This document shows, piece after piece, positions 58,250-64,000 of a DNA stretch of 64,000 nt (the stretch's first letter is position 1; the number at the start of each line of letters is the position of its first letter). Source of the stretch: Larix kaempferi (Eukaryota > Streptophyta > Pinopsida > Pinales > Pinaceae); assembly GCA_027924585.1 (NCBI GenBank), contig BSBM01001444.1, forward strand, positions 1,922,001-1,986,000, read 5' to 3'. The position numbers and the translations under genes were made by a program. The notes beneath the pieces are model-generated. The model was not told the origin of the DNA, ran no database searches, and worked only from the letters and a program-made list of their open reading frames with translations.

Positions 58250-59700
58250 TCAAATACGTACCTGATTATACCCCGAAAAACCGTCCAACATTGACAACAT
58301 ACCTGCCCCAGTAACACTCTGTAGCAAGTTTTCCATGTTTGGCAAAGGGTAATTGTCCTTAAGGGATGCTTGATTAAGGTTTCTGAAATCAATACACACC
58401 CTGATTTCACCATTTTTCTTTCTCACAATCACCGGGTTAGAAACCCAAGTAGTGTGTCGAACAGGTTGGATAATTCCGGCTGCCAGCATTTTCTCAAGCT
58501 CTTTCTTAATCAAGGGAGCAAGTTTAGGATTGACATTTCTTAACTTTTGCCTATAAGGTTTAGCTCCTTCATGCAAAGGGATAGTATGCTCAATAATTTC
58601 AGGGTCAAAAGTTTTGAGCTTGTCATATGCCCAGGCGAAAATGTCTCGATACTTCCTAATTAGATTTACAATCGCCTTTCTTTCTTCTGGGGAGGCATTC
58701 TTTCCTATCCGAATCATTCTGGGAGAAACTGAAGTTCCAATATTTATCTCTATAACCTCATCTACCGGTTCAGCTCTCTTACCTTTGTACTCATCATGCC
58801 TGTTGAAATTTTTCTCCATAGGTATTGCTAGTTTCATAACATCAAAATTTTGAATAGAAGAATCGTTTAATTTATCTTCCAAATTCACATTGCAATTCTG
58901 GAATTTTTCGTTGTTTTGCAAGAATGCAATGATCTGTGCATCATTATCAAAGATTTGCCAATGATCTTGATTATCAGGAACTGATGGTCTAAATATCACT
59001 TCAACCTTATACTCTTTATCCCTGAGATGATCTGGAGTTTCAAAGGTACATGCTATTACTGATAATGCATCGGCCAGGGTATTTTCTTCTCTTGGGACTG
59101 CTTTTATTGCAAAGGCATCAAACATTTCTATGGTATCCCAAACAGCATTTCGGTAATCCCTAAGCCTATTATTTTTGGCTGCAAACTGGTTCTTCACTTG
59201 GGACACAATCAAATCAGAGTCTCCTGTTACATTTAGACATTTAATCTTTTGCTCGCGGCAAATCTCTAACCCTAGCAGCAATGCCTCATACTCGGCTACA
59301 TTGTTCGTGCACTCAAATTCAAGACAATATGAGAATAATTGTTCCTCCCCAGAAGGCGATGTAAGGACAATTCTAGCTCCAGCACCATGCCTAGATTTAG
59401 CCCCATCAAAATGCATTTTCCAGACTTGACTAGGAGGAAAAGGATGTTGCCGGGGCTCTTCCCAAAAGTTGGCCATCACCATATAATTTCCAACCTCTTC
59501 AGTGGGACGCATAGCCTCTTCAAACAAATAGTCGGGGTTTTCTACATGCTCAGTCATAGGTTTTTCATTCATCAATTTATAAGAAGCCTTTCCTCCAATA
59601 GGAATAGTTGCATAAGACAAATCCATTTGGATGCTCCCTCCTAGTTTGGCAGCCCATTCCCTTGATAGCAACATCCCCCATGCGTCAGGAATATCTAAAA
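58250..59700 (-). pseudogene. Unit B pol, middle part: protease end, second (archaeal-like) RNase H, RT N-terminal part
   Basis: 474 codons from 59674. The second RNase H is intact at D90, E128, D152 and D202. It ends at the same TGA as unit A. Two residues differ from unit A: Leu to Met before EKNFNRHDEYKG, and Glu to Lys in YDELKTFDP (YDKLKTFDP here). Confidence 0.93.
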
Positions 59701-60633
59701 CTAAACATCCATACTTATTTCAATTGCAGGATAAGCGGCTAGTTTCATCTTGAGATTCTCAATCATACCCTCTGACTTAACAGGCCTAGAATCCATCCCA
59801 CACACATTTCTATACTCTCTGGATGGTTTTAGCTCCAATTGTTCCATGACCTTAAGAGGCATAACATTCACCTCTACTCCTGAGTCTAACATACAGTTAT
59901 GCAATATCAATTGATTGATTTCCAAGGCAATATAAAAAGGGGGGTGACCTCTACCCTTATCAGCTACACTTTGAATCATAACGGGGGGATCTTCCTCCGT
60001 TGTTAATCTCACAGGATTCCTGACTTTAGGCTTGATTCCTAAGAATTTAGTCGCCTGGTTAAAGTATGAAGGGATTTTCAAGAGTTCTTCCAAGGGCACA
60101 GGAAAATTGGGTTTGGAGAAGAAATTACTCAAATCAATCTTTAAATTGCAAGCCTTTTCTTTCTCCTTGGTATTCATTTCTATACCCAATAAATGCATTA
60201 CCCGTGATCTAACAGAGGGGATGACTACCAAATCTTTCAAAGACACCATGACAGAAGATCCTAAGAGTTTTCCCAATATATTTGAATTTAGCTTTTCTTG
60301 CGTTATGGGAGATATTTCTTTATTTGGAGTACTCACTTGTTTTCTTTGCACTGGATCCCTAGCCTGGGGTTTAGCAGGGCTTGGGCTTGTTACCTTCTTG
60401 GTGACTTGAGAAGACAATCTTCTAGGTTGATCATTTTTCTTTAAGATTCCTTTAGGAGGAGTGTTTGGAGTTTGAGTGGGGACTCTACGAGTGATACTTC
60501 TTTGGTCAAGGGAATTTTCTTTCATACTAGTTTTGTTCTTATCTATATCTTTCGCGTTATTCTTTGCCTGAGACCTAGTTACTACTCGACCATCAGAAGT
60601 GGACTTAGTTTGAAAATATTCATTAGTATACAC
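59701..60633 (-). pseudogene. Unit B gag-pol linker and aspartic protease
   Basis: 310 codons, same translation as 49708-50640, protease core MLDSGVEVNVMP. It ends at the same TAG with the same one-base frame change. Confidence 0.88.
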
Positions 60634-60676
60634 ACCCTCAAAGGTTCTACAAAAAGGCTCATAGCGTTTAATATTT

Positions 60677-60784
60677 TCACTTTGTTTTTTTGAGAACTAT
60701 CCCATTCAGGTTGCGAATTATACCACTCATTTCAGTCATCATTTTCAAAATCATATCGTTCTCTGAATAAGTATCGCAAGGCAT
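60677..60784 (-). pseudogene. Unit B short frame, candidate gag N-terminus
   Basis: Copy of 50684-50791 with the same homopolymer frame break. No capsid follows. Confidence 0.5.
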
Positions 60785-60935
60785 AGTTCTAGGTGTCTTT
60801 AAGGATGTAAATGAGCTCGCTCCTCAGCGGAGTCACGATTGGGAGTCGCCAGGTAGATTTAAACCCTTCTACCAAGATATGTGTCGTTGTATATGCAGGA
60901 AGGAATACTAGCTTTTCCAAGGTAAGCCTATTGCG

Positions 60936-60953
60936 TCCCCGGCAACGGCGCCA
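60936..60953 (-). promoter_or_regulatory. Primer binding site, tRNA-Asp type (unit B)
   Basis: Same 18-nt tRNA-Asp complement as 50943-50960, three bases from LTR3. Having an intact PBS next to each of LTR2 and LTR3 shows that both units have complete 5' junctions. Confidence 0.93.
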
Positions 60954-60956
60954 AAA

Positions 60957-63900
60957 TGTTATCACCTAAACTGTAGTTACCCCTATGGATGTATCCAGTC
61001 ATGGATGGCAATAGGGAAGGGAAACTCAAAAGGTGCAACCACGATCACCTCGACCTCCAATATATGGTTGTCACGCCAGTCGAGGCAACCTTCGCTTTAT
61101 GTTATCTAGCCCAGACAACAAAGGGGGAGACCCGATCTACTCCCGACAGGAGAGATCAAAACCAAGACACCAAATCAGGGTATGTCTAAGTGAAGTTAGG
61201 TGTATGGTTTATCCTACACCTAAGGATGAAGTCACAAGCCAAGTGAGGGGTTCAATAGGTATAGCTTTGGTTCATAGTTGATGTAAGAGTGACTTATAAT
61301 GTTTGTAGTGAGATCTAGGGCTTAGTGTACTAGTTCAATGTCAGAAGATCCACTGCCTTGGGAACCGTGTCCAATGCAGGGTAGTTTAAGGGTTGTATTG
61401 GGGCTAACTAGTACAGATGACAAGCTTGACCATGATACATGATAGCTTCAAGGGTTTAGTTCACCATGCATAGGTCAATCCACAAGTCAATCCAACAATC
61501 TAGGAAAGTCGAATTAACTTGGAGAGAAGCCAGTGCCTTGGGAATTGGGAAGTGGAGTCAAAGTAGGGTTGACTTGTGGTTTAGGACTCCTAGTACATGG
61601 GACAAGTAGGAAATAGAGGTCTTGATGGATGAATGTATCTAGATCTAGGTTTGACCCAAGTGGACCACAATCCCTTAAAACAAGGAATGCTATCCCCAAG
61701 GCAAGATTTGACAAAGTGATAGTCTAGACCTAGGTTTTGAATTATTCCGGTTCCAAATCTCCAACAATCTCAAGTACCCACGTCCTAGAAGTGAGTCAAC
61801 TCACTTCTCCAAGGTGGTGCGACTTTGCCCAAGGAGGCTAAAAATGAGGGTTAGGTAGGTCAAGACAAGTCGGATGGCATCCAAACTTTAGATCCGGGTA
61901 GGTTAGTCAAGTAGGAGTATGGATCTATAATTTCGTGGCAATCCAACGGCTAGATCTTAGTAGATCTGAGTTTAAGTGTTCCAAGTGGTCCAAAATGGGG
62001 ATTAAATCCCTTAAAATGTGGAGTAGGGCCCACAAGGTGAATTTCAGAAAAGTAACAATCTGGGTGTATGTTATTGGATGTGTAGATGACAAATCAAGTG
62101 GAAACTCAAACACCCACCACCTAGATCTAGGTCAACTTGCTCAAACTAGGAAGTGCGCCTTGCTTGGGAGAAGCTAAGTTGGCTTGGGAGGGGGGTCAAA
62201 CGGAAGCCAATCCTCACCAAACTATAGATCCGGGATGCCGTGGATGCTATAGAGGTGGGTTTTCAATATTATGCCCAACAACCCACTAGATCTAAGTAGA
62301 TCTGAAAAAATATAAAATGGGGTTTTGAAGTATTTAGGGTTTTTAAATATTTTAGACAATTGGATAGATCATGGAGATAGAATTTACCTTGAGATCATAC
62401 CTGAGTGATGTGGATGAGATGCCTTGATGTTGAGGAAGATTCCCGCAGAGATCAAATGAGAGATTGTTGATTTTGCTTGCCGAAATGATGCCTTAGTCCA
62501 CACGTGCGACCTCCTCTACCTGTCAAACCAAGGAATAGCGATTCAATCAGTAAGATCAAGCATGGAGGAAATACAAGAGAAATGCAACAGTAACATGAAA
62601 TAGAAGGTCCTGGGACAGTAATACTCCCTGTTACCAACGAAGAGATCCAAAGAAGAAGTAGGGAGAGTCTTCCCCTACCAATACTTCCTCCTCAAAGCAA
62701 ATCGGCCTCCACCTGTAGATGCAAAAATCGTGGTACAAAATATATGGCAAACAAGATCTCCAATAACTTAGTGCAAAGGAAGAACCAACGAACGAACACC
62801 AAAAACATTCACCACAACACTGGAGATAGATGCAATAATAATTTTCTATTCCAATAATCCAGAGCCAAAAGTCCCCTTTACAATGAGAGGCTCTCTCCTT
62901 TAAATAGGAAGGAGAGGCACCAAAACCCTAACCACTTTTTGAATGAGTGGCTAAGATTAAAAGATACAAATGTCTAATCAATGGTTGAGATGAGCTCAAC
63001 AATAAAATACATGGATCACTAATAAAATATAATGTAAGTGGACAAAATCGCCCTATAAGAGGGGAATCCCACCAAATCATGATGACAAAATATCATAAGA
63101 GGCTTATGGTGGGTCCAAGGGGTAATTTTATCCCTCCTTGGTCAATCCCCATAGCACAATACATATAAAATAATCACCACAGTACCAAATCGTGCCTCCA
63201 TGGTCAAGTCGTGGGCCTCAAAAAGACCTCAGAAATCTACTGAAAGTGCCATAAGTGATGGATGCGGGCCCCGATGAAGCTGAAACTGCTGGAGAAGGTG
63301 TGGAGGACCCCGATCTATCATCACTGATCATCCCATGCCATAAATTTGCCTTAGTAGCCCAAATCGATTTCCTCAATAGCCATTTCTACCAATCCTGAAA
63401 TGCTTCGGGAAGCGTGAAACTGCCCCAAACAGCCTCCTGGAGTGCCTGCGCTGTCAAGGTGAGGGCACCAGTGTGTCCGGGAGGGGGGTAATATGGTAAA
63501 AACAAGTGGCTGGACCACCCCCTCCATCATCAGCGCCCTAGGTCAACCGGATAAAACTCACATCTGCTCCGACAGGGCCTCCGACAGACCAAAACTGCAC
63601 TGGGACAACCTACTGAGGCTCAATCATCACTGTAAGTGCCCGGAACTGAAAACAAACTGTCCCATTGGACTCAGAAGGTCCAAATCTATCCAATATGTGT
63701 ACTCATACACCATATGAGTCTCTGCATGATCAAAATAAATATCCAATATACCGGAACAAGGCCAATAATAATGATCTGTAAATGACCAAACACTGCTGTA
63801 ACCCAAGAATCATCATCATAACCCTGTAGCTGCTGCATAGAATCATCATGTATGTGTACATAGACCATATATCATCTATCCATATCATCATAAGGTCTAA

Positions 63901-64000
63901 CATCTCATGTCCCATGGTCCTCCATGGTCAAACTAGGTCTAACCAAGACCAAATATAACTCAGACCATCATCCAAGGCTGCTGCAAAGTGTCAAGGTTAA
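60957..64000 (-). repeat. LTR3 of the Tat-like array (partial, window edge)
   Basis: It begins TGTTATCACC and runs off the window after 3,044 bp. It matches LTR2 almost base for base and shares with it the variants that distinguish LTR2 from LTR1. A TATA-like box reads on the minus strand at 62898-62907. Whether a third internal region follows cannot be seen. Confidence 0.93.
62898..62907 (-). promoter_or_regulatory. Putative TATA element of LTR3
   Basis: CTATTTAAAG on the minus strand inside the same inverted repeat. Confidence 0.45.

Larger units (their letters stand above)
40972..64000 (-). mobile_element. Tandem array of Tat-like Ty3/gypsy element: LTR1-internal A-LTR2-internal B-LTR3
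   Basis: Three LTRs alternate with two internal regions, all on the minus strand, at a spacing of 9,992 and 9,993 bp. LTR2 (50964-55500) acts as 5' LTR of unit A and 3' LTR of unit B. The left border is TGTTATCA at 40972, next to flanking GTACC (40967-40971). The right end is outside the window. PBS, protease, second RNase H, RT, RNase H and integrase are present in both units, which share the same lesions. Internal A and B differ at about four positions by eye over 5.46 kb. Confidence 0.95.

Overview
The window is nuclear DNA from a plant with a large, repeat-rich genome. It holds nested Ty1/copia and Ty3/gypsy LTR retrotransposons, LINE and hAT remnants, higher-order tandem repeats, and a small island of exons from a conserved plant gene (NUP188) surrounded by repeats. 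Primer binding sites for initiator tRNA-Met (copia) and tRNA-Asp (gypsy) are of the plant type. A gymnosperm or another giant-genome plant would fit, but the species cannot be fixed from the sequence. No intact host gene, rRNA, tRNA or CRISPR array was found.

Layout. 0.6-1.0 kb: end of a hAT transposase, then five ~148-bp tandem repeats (1.0-1.76 kb) and a gypsy gag fragment (1.8-2.45 kb). 2.46-17.5 kb: a decayed Ty1/copia element (copia-1, + strand), split by two LTR-type insertions with perfect 5-bp target-site duplications: a 4,538-bp solo LTR of a Tat-like gypsy family (6077-10614, AGGTA) and a 4,464-bp LTR of another family (11426-15889, AGGCT). 17.5-19.4 kb: a higher-order repeat of about 630-690 bp built from short degenerate units. 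19.4-20.3 kb: a second hAT remnant. 21.2-22.8 kb: a truncated Tat-like gypsy pol (+). 23.2-24.2 kb: four phase-compatible exons (- strand) of nucleoporin NUP188, one with a GC splice donor. 25-32.9 kb: gypsy and LINE remnants, the LINE split by a 4,152-bp solo LTR (27345-31496, GGTAC). 32909-39002: a full-length copia element (copia-2, - strand) with two LTRs, PBS, PPT and TSD ATTTT, lightly broken by nonsense mutations and a frameshift. 39.4-40.97 kb: the same LINE family (- strand), interrupted by the start of the large array. 40972-64000 (runs off the window): LTR1-internal A-LTR2-internal B-LTR3 of the Tat-like gypsy family on the - strand, with a unit of 9,992-9,993 bp.

The main point of interest is the Tat-like family. 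Its pol is ordered protease - second (archaeal-like) RNase H - RT - native RNase H - integrase. The second RNase H has all four catalytic acidic residues. The native one has lost three of four. The internal region appears to lack capsid and nucleocapsid. Its three visible insertion sites all overlap a GGTAC core. The array has near-identical internal copies but an older LTR1/LTR2 divergence, so the tandem duplication is younger than the original insertion, unless it is an assembly artefact. The NUP188 exon island suggests that much of the window may be a giant, TE-filled intron of that gene, or else a captured or broken gene fragment.
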